A stretch of 35,431 bases of DNA from Chloroflexota bacterium (GCA_028875055.1 JAPPGG010000004.1:2952-38382), one strand, 5' to 3'; numbered from the stretch's first letter, positions 16,912 to 24,977 are shown. Notes: generated by a model not told the origin, from the letters alone. Numbers and translations: made by a program.

Positions 16912-17976
16912 CTACCAGGATTTCAGGACCGGCAGCACCTCTTCGGCGAATAGCTTCAGGCTCCGCCCCGCTACCTCCGGGGGTGTGCCGCCAAAGCGGA
17001 AGGAGACATTCCATTCGAAGTCGCCGAGCAACTCCTTCCTCTCCTCCAGCCCCCGCAGAATCTTGTCGGGAGTGCCCCAGCTGGCCGCCTTCATGAACCC
17101 CTCCACCGCCCCTTCCAGGCCGGCCTCACGGGCGATGGCCGCCTTCTGCTGGTAGGCGTCGTAGCCCTTGACGGACCCGAAATGGTCGCCCAGGAACTCG
17201 TAGTGATGGAAGTTGCTTTCCACGAACTTCCCCTGGTACTGCCGGGCCTCCTCCTCGCACTGGGCCAGGTCTTCGCCGCAGATGACAAACTCGGTAATCA
17301 TCAGGGCGGGCGGCTCGGTTCCGTGGAATTCCCGGTGCAGGGCGCGGCCCCGTTCGATGCCAGGCATGCGCATCTCCCAGGGCCTGTCGGCGAACATGAT
17401 GATGTGGGCGCCCAGCTGGGCCGCCGAATGAACGGAATCATCGCTGGCGGCCACGGCATAGATGCGGCCGTCAAAGGAGTGTTCGGGCCGCGGCCGGATT
17501 TCCGTTCGCGCCTGCGGGTAGTGAGGGCCGTCCCCCTCGATGTACCCCGTCCGCAGCGCCTCCACTATCATGGGGGCCGCCTCGTCAAAGCGGGCGCGGG
17601 ACTCGTCCATGCTGATGCCGAAGGTCTCAAACTCCCGCCTTGCCAGGCCTCGACCGAAACCCAGCCTCAGGCGTCCACCGCTGAGCATGTCCAGGACGGC
17701 GGCGTTCTCCGCCACCCGCAGGGGGTTGTGCCACGGCAGGATGACCGCCGCCGTGCCCACGTCAATGTGCGGGTGCCTGGCCGCAATGTGGGTCATCAAC
17801 TGCAGGTTATCGGGGACAAAGGAGTAGTCGTTGAAGTGGTGCTCGGCAGACCACAGGCAATCGAATCCCGAGTCGGCGGCAATTTCGGCCAGCCTCAGTT
17901 CCTCTTCCCACATCTGCGCGTCCGAACCCTTCTCCCAGCCGTAGCTGGAGAAGATCATCATCATTCCCACGTCCAT
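16912..17976 (-). CDS. LLM-class flavin-dependent monooxygenase (luciferase-like) 1
   Basis: A 354-residue TIM-barrel protein of the bacterial luciferase family (PF00296). Family marks: FDCLWSAEHHFNDYSFVPDN near residue 38, the HIDVGTAAVILPWHNPLRVAE strand-loop, and LSGGRLRLGFGRGLARREFETFG, which contacts the flavin phosphate. Enzymes of this class oxidise organic substrates with FMNH2, or use F420; the substrate cannot be read here. Start: ATG at 17976 with AGAAGGAG 7 nt upstream. An SDR gene lies upstream on the same strand, 182 nt away across a repeat, so cotranscription is possible but uncertain. Confidence 0.88.
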   Translation of the reverse strand: MDVGMMMIFSSYGWEKGSDAQMWEEELRLAEIAADSGFDCLWSAEHHFNDYSFVPDNLQLMTHIAARHPHIDVGTAAVILPWHNPLRVAENAAVLDMLSGGRLRLGFGRGLARREFETFGISMDESRARFDEAAPMIVEALRTGYIEGDGPHYPQARTEIRPRPEHSFDGRIYAVAASDDSVHSAAQLGAHIIMFADRPWEMRMPGIERGRALHREFHGTEPPALMITEFVICGEDLAQCEEEARQYQGKFVESNFHHYEFLGDHFGSVKGYDAYQQKAAIAREAGLEGAVEGFMKAASWGTPDKILRGLEERKELLGDFEWNVSFRFGGTPPEVAGRSLKLFAEEVLPVLKSW

Positions 17977-18027
17977 AGAGTTGCTCCTTCTCGCTGTTCA
18001 GTCCGCCCAAGCTCCTTGCCCCTAAAT

Positions 18028-18127
18028 CGTCTTACCGGCCTTGAGCCGGAATCCAGCGCGTCCCGCCCGCCAGGTATCCTTGATTGCCCCAAACCTTCCT
18101 GGATTCCGGATCAGGTCCGGAATGACG
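18028..18127. repeat. 100-bp inverted-repeat element between SDR and LLM genes
   Basis: The left end (18028-18056) and right end (18099-18127) are 29-nt imperfect inverted repeats, matching at 24 of 29 positions. Each contains a small palindrome (CCGGC...GCCGG; TTCCGGA...TCCGGAA). The same TACCGGC...GCCGG core appears at 34907 and 35367, so this is a member of a small dispersed palindromic family. Confidence 0.6.
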
Positions 18128-18158
18128 GGGGGCCCAGGACGGTCCCAAGCCGCAATCC

Positions 18159-18995
18159 TCAGTAAGCCGGCCTGGCCTTGTGCGGCGTCAGCTGGATTTC
18201 ATGGGACCAGCACGACTTGTCCTGGCTGTGCAGGTAGTAGAAAGCGTCGGCAATGGCGACGGGGTTTACCAGCAGTTCCGGGTCCTGACCGGCCCGGGCC
18301 CGGGTCCCCGGCGAGTCGATGGTGCCGTCAATGACCACGTTGGCCACGTGGATGCCATGCTCCGAGTACTCTTCGGTCAAGGCCTGGGACAGGGTGCGCA
18401 TCATCACCCGGGGATAGTACAGCGACTGGCCGGTGTACCGCTTCCGCCCCCGCAGCGAGGCCGGGTTGTTGGAGAAGAGGATGGAGCCCTCGCCCCGTTC
18501 CCGCATGGCCGGCAAGACTTCCTTGGCCACCAGGAAGGGTCCGCTGCTGGAGATGTGCTGGGCCGTCTCGAACATCTCGTAGGGCATGTGCTCCAGCAGT
18601 TCCATTTCCGGCGGCAGGTCGCGCCCCTCCAGGTAACCGGCGTTATAGACCAGCACCGTCGGGTCGCCGGCCTCCTGTCGGATCTGGGCAAAGGCCTCGG
18701 AAATAGACTCCTGCGACGCCAGGTCCAGTTCCACGATGAGGGTGTCGCCGCCCTGCTCGCGGATGGCGGCGTTAAGCGACGCAGCGTTGGCGGCGTTGCG
18801 GGTGGTCAGGACGGTCAGAAAGCCCTCCTGGGCAAACTTCTGGGCAATAGCGCCCCCGATGCCGAACCGGATTCCCACGGGCAGATCGCTATCATCAATG
18901 GCCCCGCCATGAATCATCTGCGTATTCCGCCCATCGGCCTGCCACTTGGAAGTAGCGCCAATAACAACGGCAACGGGTTTGGTGTTGGTGGTCAT
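18159..18995 (-). CDS. Atypical short-chain dehydrogenase/reductase (SDR)
   Basis: A 278-residue Rossmann protein. The N-terminal strand VAVVIGATS begins a cofactor site, but about 26 residues are inserted before the completing GIGGAIA (around residues 44-50), so the TGxxxGxG loop is split. Other SDR marks are present: TTRNAAN after the second strand, ELDLAS (adenine pocket), YNAG in place of NNAG, and SILFSNNPAS for the catalytic Ser region. The expected YxxxK is not found: the aligned segment reads SLYYPRVMMRTLSQAL, with Arg near the Lys position. Activity is thus uncertain; it may belong to the divergent (enoyl-reductase-like) SDR types. Start: ATG with AAAAGGAG 9 nt upstream. Confidence 0.8.
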   Translation of the reverse strand: MTTNTKPVAVVIGATSKWQADGRNTQMIHGGAIDDSDLPVGIRFGIGGAIAQKFAQEGFLTVLTTRNAANAASLNAAIREQGGDTLIVELDLASQESISEAFAQIRQEAGDPTVLVYNAGYLEGRDLPPEMELLEHMPYEMFETAQHISSSGPFLVAKEVLPAMRERGEGSILFSNNPASLRGRKRYTGQSLYYPRVMMRTLSQALTEEYSEHGIHVANVVIDGTIDSPGTRARAGQDPELLVNPVAIADAFYYLHSQDKSCWSHEIQLTPHKARPAY

Positions 18996-19116
18996 GAGTT
19001 GTGGCTCCTTTTACTGCAAAAGTTTTGCCCTTTTCGACCGCATTCAACTTTTTTTCGGGCGCAACAATATTCGGCCAATTTACCAGTTGTGTATGAGAAG
19101 CATAACGGAGACGCAA

Positions 19117-19146
19117 TTGACGTATAGGCGCCCCCTTTGATATTTT
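19117..19146 (+). promoter_or_regulatory. Retron promoter
   Basis: TTGACG (19117-19122), an 18-nt spacer and TATTTT (19141-19146). The expected start of transcription is about 19153, which is exactly the first base of the a1 arm of the msr-msd RNA. This agreement is the main support. Confidence 0.55.
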
Positions 19147-19152
19147 TCCTTG

Positions 19153-19288
19153 AGCTTACGGGGTGATTGTTCTCGGCGGTGTATCGCCAGCCGTGCCCAG
19201 CAATGGGTTTCAATAGCTGTACCAAGAAGCAGAATTCATTCTGCGTCTTGCTACGGCTTCGCCTTCGGTTGGAATTACTTCGTAAGCT
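19153..19288 (+). ncRNA. Retron msr-msd non-coding RNA
   Basis: A 136-nt region 48 nt upstream of the reverse transcriptase folds as a retron RNA. The ends pair over 11 bp including two G-T wobbles: a1 at 19153-19163 (AGCTTACGGGG) with a2 at 19278-19288 (CTTCGTAAGCT). Two short msr-type hairpins follow a1: GGCG/CGCC (19175-19188) and CCCA-GCAA-TGGG (19196-19207, GNRA loop). A long msd hairpin then spans 19215-19258, with 19 pairs over 21 positions around a tip at 19236-19237; mismatches at 19222/19251 and 19228/19245. The order a1, short hairpins, long hairpin, a2, RT gene is the standard retron layout. The branching guanosine is not assigned; G residues lie at 19160-19165. Boundaries are read from base-pairing only. 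Confidence 0.82.
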
Positions 19289-19336
19289 AATTTTGTTTCC
19301 GTTCAAAGAAAGTCACTATTTTGACGTGAGGACTCG

Positions 19337-20410
19337 ATGGCCACTATTGCCTCGCAATTGCGTCCCGAATGGGAGAAACTATCTCAAGAAGAATTTAGGA
19401 GAGAAATCAGGGACTTGTCCTCTGTAGCTGACCTTGCAATCTTTTGGAATATACCAGAGTTTCAGCTCAACTATCATGCCTTCCATGCCGAGAAAGCACA
19501 ATCGTATAGTACTTTTATGATACCCCGTCGGAACGGAAGGAGAAGGAGAATTGAAGAACCATCTCTGACGTTAAAGTACATCCAGAGAATTTTGCACGAG
19601 TAATTAACAAAAATATATGGAGTTCATCCGGCTGTCCATGGTTTTGTACCTAAGAGATCAATCGTAACCAATGCCCGAAATCACTTGGGGCGTAAGTACG
19701 TATTGAATATAGATTTGGCGGACTATTTCCCCAGTATAACAAGGCAAAGAGTTTATGGCAGGCTTCGTGCCGAGCCTTATTCTCTAAACTCGGCAGTAGC
19801 AAACGTAATAGCTTCTTTGTCTACAAACAAATATGGTAAGTTGCCTCAGGGAAGTCCTTCATCGCCAGTGATGGCCAACATAATTTCGGCTGAAATGGAT
19901 GCAGACCTAGCCCAATTATGTGGGTCACTAAGTACTTGGTATACGAGGTATGCAGACGACATTACCATCTCAACTTCACGTGATCCGATATCTCCGAAAA
20001 TTGCTAGGTATCCGAATGCGAAAGGAACTGGTCAGGTAATTGTAGGCGACGACCTGATTGAAACCATAGAAAAACACGGTTTCCGTCTTAACCACAGTAA
20101 GAGTCGTCTTCAAAGCTATTGGACTAGGCAAATGTGCACTGGGCTAATTGTTAACGGAAACCAACCATCTATACCCAGATCCTATGTTCGGCATTTGAGG
20201 TCGTTAATCCACCATTGGGCAACGAATGGCTGGGAAGATGCTGTGAATGTGTTGAATCTAAAGGAACATCGAAAGAACATAGACTCTCGGGAAAGACTTC
20301 AGGCTCATGTATTGGGAAAGATTAACTACATGAAGATGATTCGAGGGAATGACGACTCGATAGTACGGAGATTATCCCTCATTGTCGCTTCAATACCTGA
20401 AGGCAAGTGA
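19337..20410 (+). pseudogene. Retron reverse transcriptase, interrupted by one in-frame TAA
   Basis: One reading frame of 358 codons encodes a normal-length retron RT. A TAA at 19601-19603 splits it into an 88-residue N-terminal part and the catalytic remainder; the frame is unchanged across the stop. Visible motifs: RRRRIEEP and LKYIQRIL before the stop; HGFVPKRSIVTNARNH after it, containing the retron-specific NAxxH (19670-19684); LNIDLADYFPSI (first catalytic Asp); QGSPSSPVMAN; YADD (19949-19960); and CTGLIVNG in place of the retron VTG motif. No ATG or ribosome site precedes the second part, so without readthrough no active RT would be made. Either the gene is freshly inactivated or a base is wrong. 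Start: ATG 19337 with GAGGA 4 nt upstream. It is AT-richer than its neighbours. Confidence 0.88.
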
Positions 20411-20422
20411 GGGAGACGGCAA

Positions 20423-21388
20423 ATGACGAGTGTTACTTGCAGCGTACACACAGCTAGAGCCGTCGAAGAGTTTCTTGAACTCTTGCTGCCTAGCCACATT
20501 CAATGGAAGTCGGCTAAACGTGGCGACCTTGCCTATCGTGGGCAATCCTCCAGCGCTTGGCCTCTAACTCCCAGGGCCTTTCGGACAGGCGAATCGGTGG
20601 GTTATGGACCAAACGAGCCGAAGGCCAATTTGGTGCGTGTGGTGCCTCAAGCTCGGGCAGAATTCCGTGCAGTAAGTCGATTTGTGAGAATTGCGGATGG
20701 CTCAGGTCTTCAAGTCACCGACCTAGGAGCGCGGCTACTGTTAGAAGAGGATCCAACGAAGATATTTGCCGATTCAGACTGGGAATACAGCTGGCCGCAG
20801 GAACAGATTATTGAAACTCTGGCGTTGGCCCAGCATCATGGAGTACCCACCCGTTTTCTTGACTTTACTGAAGATCCACTGATTGCTGCGTACTTTGCCG
20901 CAGCAAATGCATGGAATCCAAAAAAAGGCAGCCGAATTACAGGAAAAGAAAGGAGATATTTGTCGGTATGGGTAATTGACCTGAGATTCGTTAAGGCTTT
21001 GAATTCAATTGGTGGACGCTACCCTGAACGGATTCGAGAAATCCGTGTTCCTCGAGCGAACAACTCGTACCTTCACGCCCAACAGGCATTTTTCCTTACG
21101 GACAGAGGCGCGAACGATGTGATGGCACGAGGTGAGCCCTTATCCATCGACAATGTTATAGCTGAGCGAGCGGGATTTTGGCATAACGGAAAGCGACTAG
21201 CCTGGAAGAGGACGAAGTCCGATTGGTTCGATGACTTACCTATTCGGCAAATCAGGCTAAGTACCAGACACACTGGACATCTCCTTAGGGAATTGGCAAA
21301 CCGAGGCGTCACTGTAGCGACTATTATGCCGAATTTGGATAGGGTAGTAGAAGCGCTCGAAATAGAAAGGAGTCTCCCAAATGAATGA
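20423..21388 (+). CDS. FRG-domain protein, candidate retron effector
   Basis: A 321-residue cytoplasmic protein starting 12 nt after the RT stop, with GGGAG 7 nt before its ATG, so surely cotranscribed with it. The FRG domain (PF08867) is plain: AYRGQSSSAWPLTPRAFR at 37-54 gives the (F/Y)RG signature, and QHHGVPTRFLDFTEDPLIAA at 137-156 is its second hallmark. The last 100 residues (LHAQQAFFLTDRGAND, then basic stretches) have no recognisable domain. The FRG function is not established; it recurs in proteins of conflict or defence loci. Retrons encode a toxic effector next to the RT, held in check by RT plus msDNA, and this gene takes that position. AT-richer than the flanks, suggesting transfer with the retron. 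Confidence 0.85.
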   Translation: MTSVTCSVHTARAVEEFLELLLPSHIQWKSAKRGDLAYRGQSSSAWPLTPRAFRTGESVGYGPNEPKANLVRVVPQARAEFRAVSRFVRIADGSGLQVTDLGARLLLEEDPTKIFADSDWEYSWPQEQIIETLALAQHHGVPTRFLDFTEDPLIAAYFAAANAWNPKKGSRITGKERRYLSVWVIDLRFVKALNSIGGRYPERIREIRVPRANNSYLHAQQAFFLTDRGANDVMARGEPLSIDNVIAERAGFWHNGKRLAWKRTKSDWFDDLPIRQIRLSTRHTGHLLRELANRGVTVATIMPNLDRVVEALEIERSLPNE

Positions 21389-21404
21389 ACTTTGGCTTCT
21401 CCGA

Positions 21405-21429
21405 TTAGGGGGCTTAATTTAAACCCTAA
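21405..21429 (+). terminator. Weak hairpin after the FRG gene
   Basis: TTAGGG (21405-21410) pairs with CCCTAA (21424-21429) 16 nt after the FRG stop. The short stem has no U-tract, so it is only a possible end of the retron transcript. Confidence 0.25.
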
Positions 21430-21557
21430 GAAAGTGTTGCTTGCTCTTCAATCTAGACTTTCACCAGTCAACACACAATTCACGAGGACTAGGGCGCCAA
21501 GTCCGCCTTTCTAAACATCTGCTCGTTAAATTACATAGATTAAACACCCCCACCCCC

Positions 21558-22028
21558 CTAAAACCCGTCCCACCCCGGCAGCGCCGCTGCCTGCCGCACC
21601 CACTCTTCCATCTGCGCCTCGTCCATCCCGTCCTCGAAGATGTGGTAGTAGCGGGCGTCCGGGTCCTTGGAGTCCACCGGCGGCATGGGGTCCAGCGACT
21701 TGCCGTTGAGGAAGGTTACCTTCACGTAGCGGGCGAAGACGTGGTAGCTGATGAACCACCCCTGGCCCTCCACGCCGTAGAAGGGGGAGTTCCACCGCAC
21801 CGCCTTGCGCACGTCGGGCACCGTCCGCACAATCAGGTCGTCCAGCTGCCGGCCCACGTCGCGCTTCCACTCGGGCATATTGGCAATGTACATCTGCACC
21901 GGCCCGTCGCCGTCCCCCTTGGCAATCTGGGGGTTGCCGCCGGACAGTATCGCCACGCCGTTCTCGTTCACCGGCAGGGGCGGCCTTTCCGCGGCCCTGG
22001 CGCTGGTCCTGGGCTTCTTTTCGGGCAT
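21558..22028 (-). CDS. DUF1801 (YdhG-like) protein
   Basis: A 156-residue protein of the DUF1801 family (PF08818). I start at the ATG at 22028; the further upstream TTG (22043) lies inside the GGAG ribosome site. The core is visible: ENPQIAKGDGDGPVQ-like N-terminal segment, then MPEWKRDVGRQLDDLIVRTV, VRKAVRWNSPFYGVEGQGW and YVKVTFLNGKSLDPMP. Proteins of this fold resemble the frataxin/YjbR surface fold and are of unknown biochemical role. It follows the LLM-2 gene on the same strand across an 86-nt gap containing a hairpin. A high-GC host-like gene, in contrast to the adjacent retron. Confidence 0.82.
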   Translation of the reverse strand: MPEKKPRTSARAAERPPLPVNENGVAILSGGNPQIAKGDGDGPVQMYIANMPEWKRDVGRQLDDLIVRTVPDVRKAVRWNSPFYGVEGQGWFISYHVFARYVKVTFLNGKSLDPMPPVDSKDPDARYYHIFEDGMDEAQMEEWVRQAAALPGWDGF

Positions 22029-22044
22029 GTCCCTTAACTCCAAA

Positions 22045-22067
22045 GGGGCGGGTCCGCTGCCCGCCCC
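22045..22067 (-). terminator. GC hairpin between LLM-2 and DUF1801 genes
   Basis: An 8-bp perfect stem (GGGGCGGG / CCCGCCCC) with a 7-nt loop lies 48 nt after the LLM-2 stop on the minus strand, followed by TTTGG. It could terminate or attenuate transcription before DUF1801. Confidence 0.4.
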
Positions 22068-22114
22068 TGCGTTAATTCCGGTCTTTCCTGGGGCTGTCGG
22101 GGGACAGCCGCATC

Positions 22115-23305
22115 TTACTTGCCGTTGCCGCCGTTGCCGTTGCGGAAGCGGGGGATAACCTCCTTGCCGAACAGCTCGATGGACGACATCACCTTCTCGT
22201 GGGGGATGGTCTCCGTCTGCATGATCATCATTACCTGGTCCACGCCGATATCCTCGTACATCTGGACGGCGGTGGCGCAGCTGTCCGGGTCGCCGGCGAT
22301 GATGACGCCCCGGTCGGCCAGGGTATTGGCGTCCAGCTGGGCGATGGCGGCCCGGGCGGCGCCAGGACCGGCGTCCAGGGAGATACCCGACTCCTCGGCC
22401 TGTTGCCGGTGGGCGTCGTCAGACTGGCGCAGCCAGCGGCCGAAGTCGGCCTGCAGGTGGTCGGGGACGCCGCCCCAGGCCTCCAGCAGTTCCTCGTAGG
22501 CGCCGATGCGGCCGGCAATGTAGGGCTTGTCGGGCCCGAAAAAGGTTTTCATGGACAGGGCGGCCAGCTCGCGGGCCTCGTCGTTGTCCTTGCCGCAGTA
22601 GGCGTGGACGTTGTTGCCCCAGAACTCGGTGGCGAAAGCGCCCACCGGATTCACGTTCTTCAACGCTTCCCGGTAAATTTTGACCTGCTCGGCCAGCACT
22701 GAAGTTGCGTAAGAGGCGGAGGACAGAACGCCCAGGCCCTTTTCCGCCGCCAGCCGGAAGCTGTCCTGCTGGGTGCAGGCCAGGTACATGCGGGGATGGG
22801 GCTGCTGGACCGGCTTGGGCAGCACCCGCCGCTTGGGCACCTGCCAGTGCTCGCCTTCCCACTCGAACTCGTCCGACTGCCAGATTTGCGGCAGCATGGC
22901 AATGGACTCTTCCCACAGGGAGCGGGTGTTGCGGGGGTCGATGCCCAGGCCCGTCTGCTCGTAGGCGTTGGAACGGCCAGTGCCGAACTCCACCCGTCCG
23001 TCGGTAAGCTGGTCCACCAGGGCCACGCGCTCGGCGACGCGCACGGGATGGTGGTAGGGGAGGATGCAGACGCCGTAGCCGATGCGGATGTTCTTGGTGA
23101 TGCGGCTCAGCGCCCCGAACATGGCGTCCTGGCTGGGCGAACCGGAAAAGCCGGTCAGGAAGTGGTGCTCGACGAACCACAGGTTGTCGAACCCCACCTG
23201 GTCGGCCAGTTCGCACTGGGCCAGGGTCTCCTTGTACAGCGAGTTCCAGTCAATTTCAGTGCCCTCATAGGGCCGCTGGCACTCAAACAAAAGGCCAAAT
23301 TGCAT
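22115..23305 (-). CDS. LLM-class flavin-dependent monooxygenase 2
   Basis: A 396-residue luciferase-like TIM-barrel flavoprotein. I choose the ATG at 23305 because AGGAGG lies 7-8 nt upstream and the protein then starts MQFGLLFECQRPY, the usual first strand; a longer frame to 23377 has no such support. Motifs: VGFDNLWFVEHHFLTGFSGS, NIRIGYGVCILPYHHPVRVAE, LTDGRVEFGTGRSNAYEQTG and RRVLPKPVQQPHPRMYLACT. It is only distantly similar to the two other LLM proteins in the window, so these are old paralogues rather than a recent duplication. Reaction: FMNH2- or F420-dependent oxidation of an unknown organic substrate. Confidence 0.88.
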   Translation of the reverse strand: MQFGLLFECQRPYEGTEIDWNSLYKETLAQCELADQVGFDNLWFVEHHFLTGFSGSPSQDAMFGALSRITKNIRIGYGVCILPYHHPVRVAERVALVDQLTDGRVEFGTGRSNAYEQTGLGIDPRNTRSLWEESIAMLPQIWQSDEFEWEGEHWQVPKRRVLPKPVQQPHPRMYLACTQQDSFRLAAEKGLGVLSSASYATSVLAEQVKIYREALKNVNPVGAFATEFWGNNVHAYCGKDNDEARELAALSMKTFFGPDKPYIAGRIGAYEELLEAWGGVPDHLQADFGRWLRQSDDAHRQQAEESGISLDAGPGAARAAIAQLDANTLADRGVIIAGDPDSCATAVQMYEDIGVDQVMMIMQTETIPHEKVMSSIELFGKEVIPRFRNGNGGNGK

Positions 23306-23483
23306 AAAGGTTCCTCCTGCAGGGGTGACGTGGGGGGTTGGTGGGATTATAGCGTATTTTGCAGCACCTGAGTTCAATGGTGCTCTATGGTGCGCTCTTC
23401 GTTAGATGGGCTTATAGTTATAGATGGATCTATCCTATTCCAAGCAATAGTGAAGTCGGTCGAAAGTGGAGATATCCCTGCCC

Positions 23484-24752
23484 ATGGATGAATTGAGGAC
23501 ACACTTAGTCAGAGAATCGATCTCGGACGCTATAGGGATCCTCGACTCGGCCCCGCTACAACCCAGCATGTTTCCCCAAATGTATTTCTTGCAAGTTGGT
23601 AACCGTATTCCGGTGGCGCACCTCGCGATTGAGCGCGGTTTAAAGGCACTGATAAGGGAAAGTGCTGAACGGACCTCACCTCTTGAATTATTGGCTTGGT
23701 TAGAAGATGGGAGGAAGGGAAGAACCCATAGCCTAGCAAGTCTTTATTCGAAGCTAAGAGAGGTTGACGAGGAGCGAGCAAAGTTTCTCGCTCATGCTTT
23801 CAAGGATGCGGTGGACTTCTTCGGATACGACGTGGAACGTGATGGGTTTGCACACTTTAGATCAATAGATAATTACCTTTCTATCGTAGCTAATAAGGAT
23901 GTGTTTAAAGCTTTGCGCTATTGGGTAATTGAGGGAACTGAAGAGCAGGAAAAGACTATGGCATGGATTTCTCCACGTGTTCATCGAGAGATTCTCTGCG
24001 CTTTGCGATGTCTTTTCTTTCCCGATTTTCGTGAGACCGTGTCGGAACGAGTTGTTTCGTCATTAATTAATGCCAGGTTCGAGGGTAAGATTCTTTATAG
24101 GAATGGGAGTTTTAATGGTGAGAGAGATTCAAGAGGTCGGTCTATAGAAAGGTTAACTCAAGAAAATGCTTGCGTTCTACATGTTTTAGAAACTGCAAAT
24201 AAAATGGGAGCGGATGTAAGGGCACTGGTCGCTACGCTGGTTCAAGCCTACATTGATGGCAATGTAGATACCACAAAGTCGGATGACCATGCGGTTCGCT
24301 ACTTCTTCAGCACTCTTTCTTATTTGTTAAGCGGCTCTCAACCTCAAGACCCGAAAGCTGTTGCTGAAGAGAATTGGCTAAAACCTGACGGGACATCCCG
24401 AGAAATCAGGACTTCTGCTGGAACCGCTTTGGGTTGGGTAAGTAAACTAGCTGATGGTGCTTGGGCGATTGCTCCGATGGAAGAAGGAACGCCAGGAGAA
24501 ATGGCGATTGCCTGGCGATTGAAGGACGCAAAGAACTTTTTGATTAACCGGTTGACCAGCAAGGTCGCTGTAACGGCCAATGGAGGAAAGGTGAGGGAGT
24601 TACGGGTCTTCACCAGATCGCATCGCTGGCCTTTTCCTACCCCAGCAAGTAATGAAGGGAGCAGATATGTTGGAACCCCGCTTCACCCTCATCCCGACAG
24701 GGTCATATATAAGCTTCAATTCTGGGATGTCAATCACGGTCTTGAGCTCTGA
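23484..24752 (+). CDS. Unrecognised protein with HEPN-like N-terminal region
   Basis: A 422-residue protein from the ATG at 23484; a GTG at 23466 would give 428. The ribosome site is weak (GGAG 12 nt before the ATG). I do not recognise the full family. The N-terminal 130-150 residues are helical with HEPN-like traits: AHLAIERGLKALIRE (residues 51-65 in the longer numbering), GRTHSLASLYSKL and RDGFAH at 125-130, matching the R-polar-x3-H form of the HEPN RNase motif. The rest contains a helical middle and a C-terminal part (GWVSKLADGAWAIAPMEEGT, then VRELRVFTRSHRWPF) that I cannot assign. It lies in AT-richer DNA like the retron island. It could be a toxin or abortive-infection nuclease; this is inference from one motif and context. 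Confidence 0.7.
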   Translation: MDELRTHLVRESISDAIGILDSAPLQPSMFPQMYFLQVGNRIPVAHLAIERGLKALIRESAERTSPLELLAWLEDGRKGRTHSLASLYSKLREVDEERAKFLAHAFKDAVDFFGYDVERDGFAHFRSIDNYLSIVANKDVFKALRYWVIEGTEEQEKTMAWISPRVHREILCALRCLFFPDFRETVSERVVSSLINARFEGKILYRNGSFNGERDSRGRSIERLTQENACVLHVLETANKMGADVRALVATLVQAYIDGNVDTTKSDDHAVRYFFSTLSYLLSGSQPQDPKAVAEENWLKPDGTSREIRTSAGTALGWVSKLADGAWAIAPMEEGTPGEMAIAWRLKDAKNFLINRLTSKVAVTANGGKVRELRVFTRSHRWPFPTPASNEGSRYVGTPLHPHPDRVIYKLQFWDVNHGLEL

Positions 24753-24764
24753 GATTTGGTGACA

Positions 24765-24872
24765 ATGGATTTACTGCTCGGCGAATATGACACAGACGGT
24801 GGGCTTACCCCCATCCAGTTAAGAGGAAAGGTCACCTCGGTCGAGAATCAATCTATTGCTGTAGATAGATGA
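24765..24872 (+). CDS. Possible 35-residue small ORF
   Basis: An ATG 12 nt after the preceding stop opens a 35-codon frame (MDLLLGEYDTDGGLTPIQLR...). There is a poor ribosome site (TGGTGA) and no family resemblance. It could be a small partner gene, a remnant of a longer gene, or chance. Confidence 0.25.
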   Translation: MDLLLGEYDTDGGLTPIQLRGKVTSVENQSIAVDR

Positions 24873-24955
24873 TATCGTTCCATTTTCTGGTGATAACCGG
24901 AATCCATTGGCTACTGGACTCTTCTTCCTCTTGGAAAGCGAGGGCTTAAACCAAA

Positions 24956-24977
24956 CGGCCCGCCAAATGGCGGGCCG
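24956..24977 (-). terminator. Terminator of the LLM-3 gene
   Basis: A 9-bp stem (CGGCCCGCC / GGCGGGCCG) with a 4-nt loop lies 28 nt after the LLM-3 stop on the minus strand and is followed by TTTGGTTT. It also faces the AT-rich island on the plus strand. Confidence 0.6.

Noticed and set aside
19601-19603. Recoding of the RT stop as selenocysteine
   Set aside because: The codon is TAA, not TGA, and RT homologues have no redox residue there.
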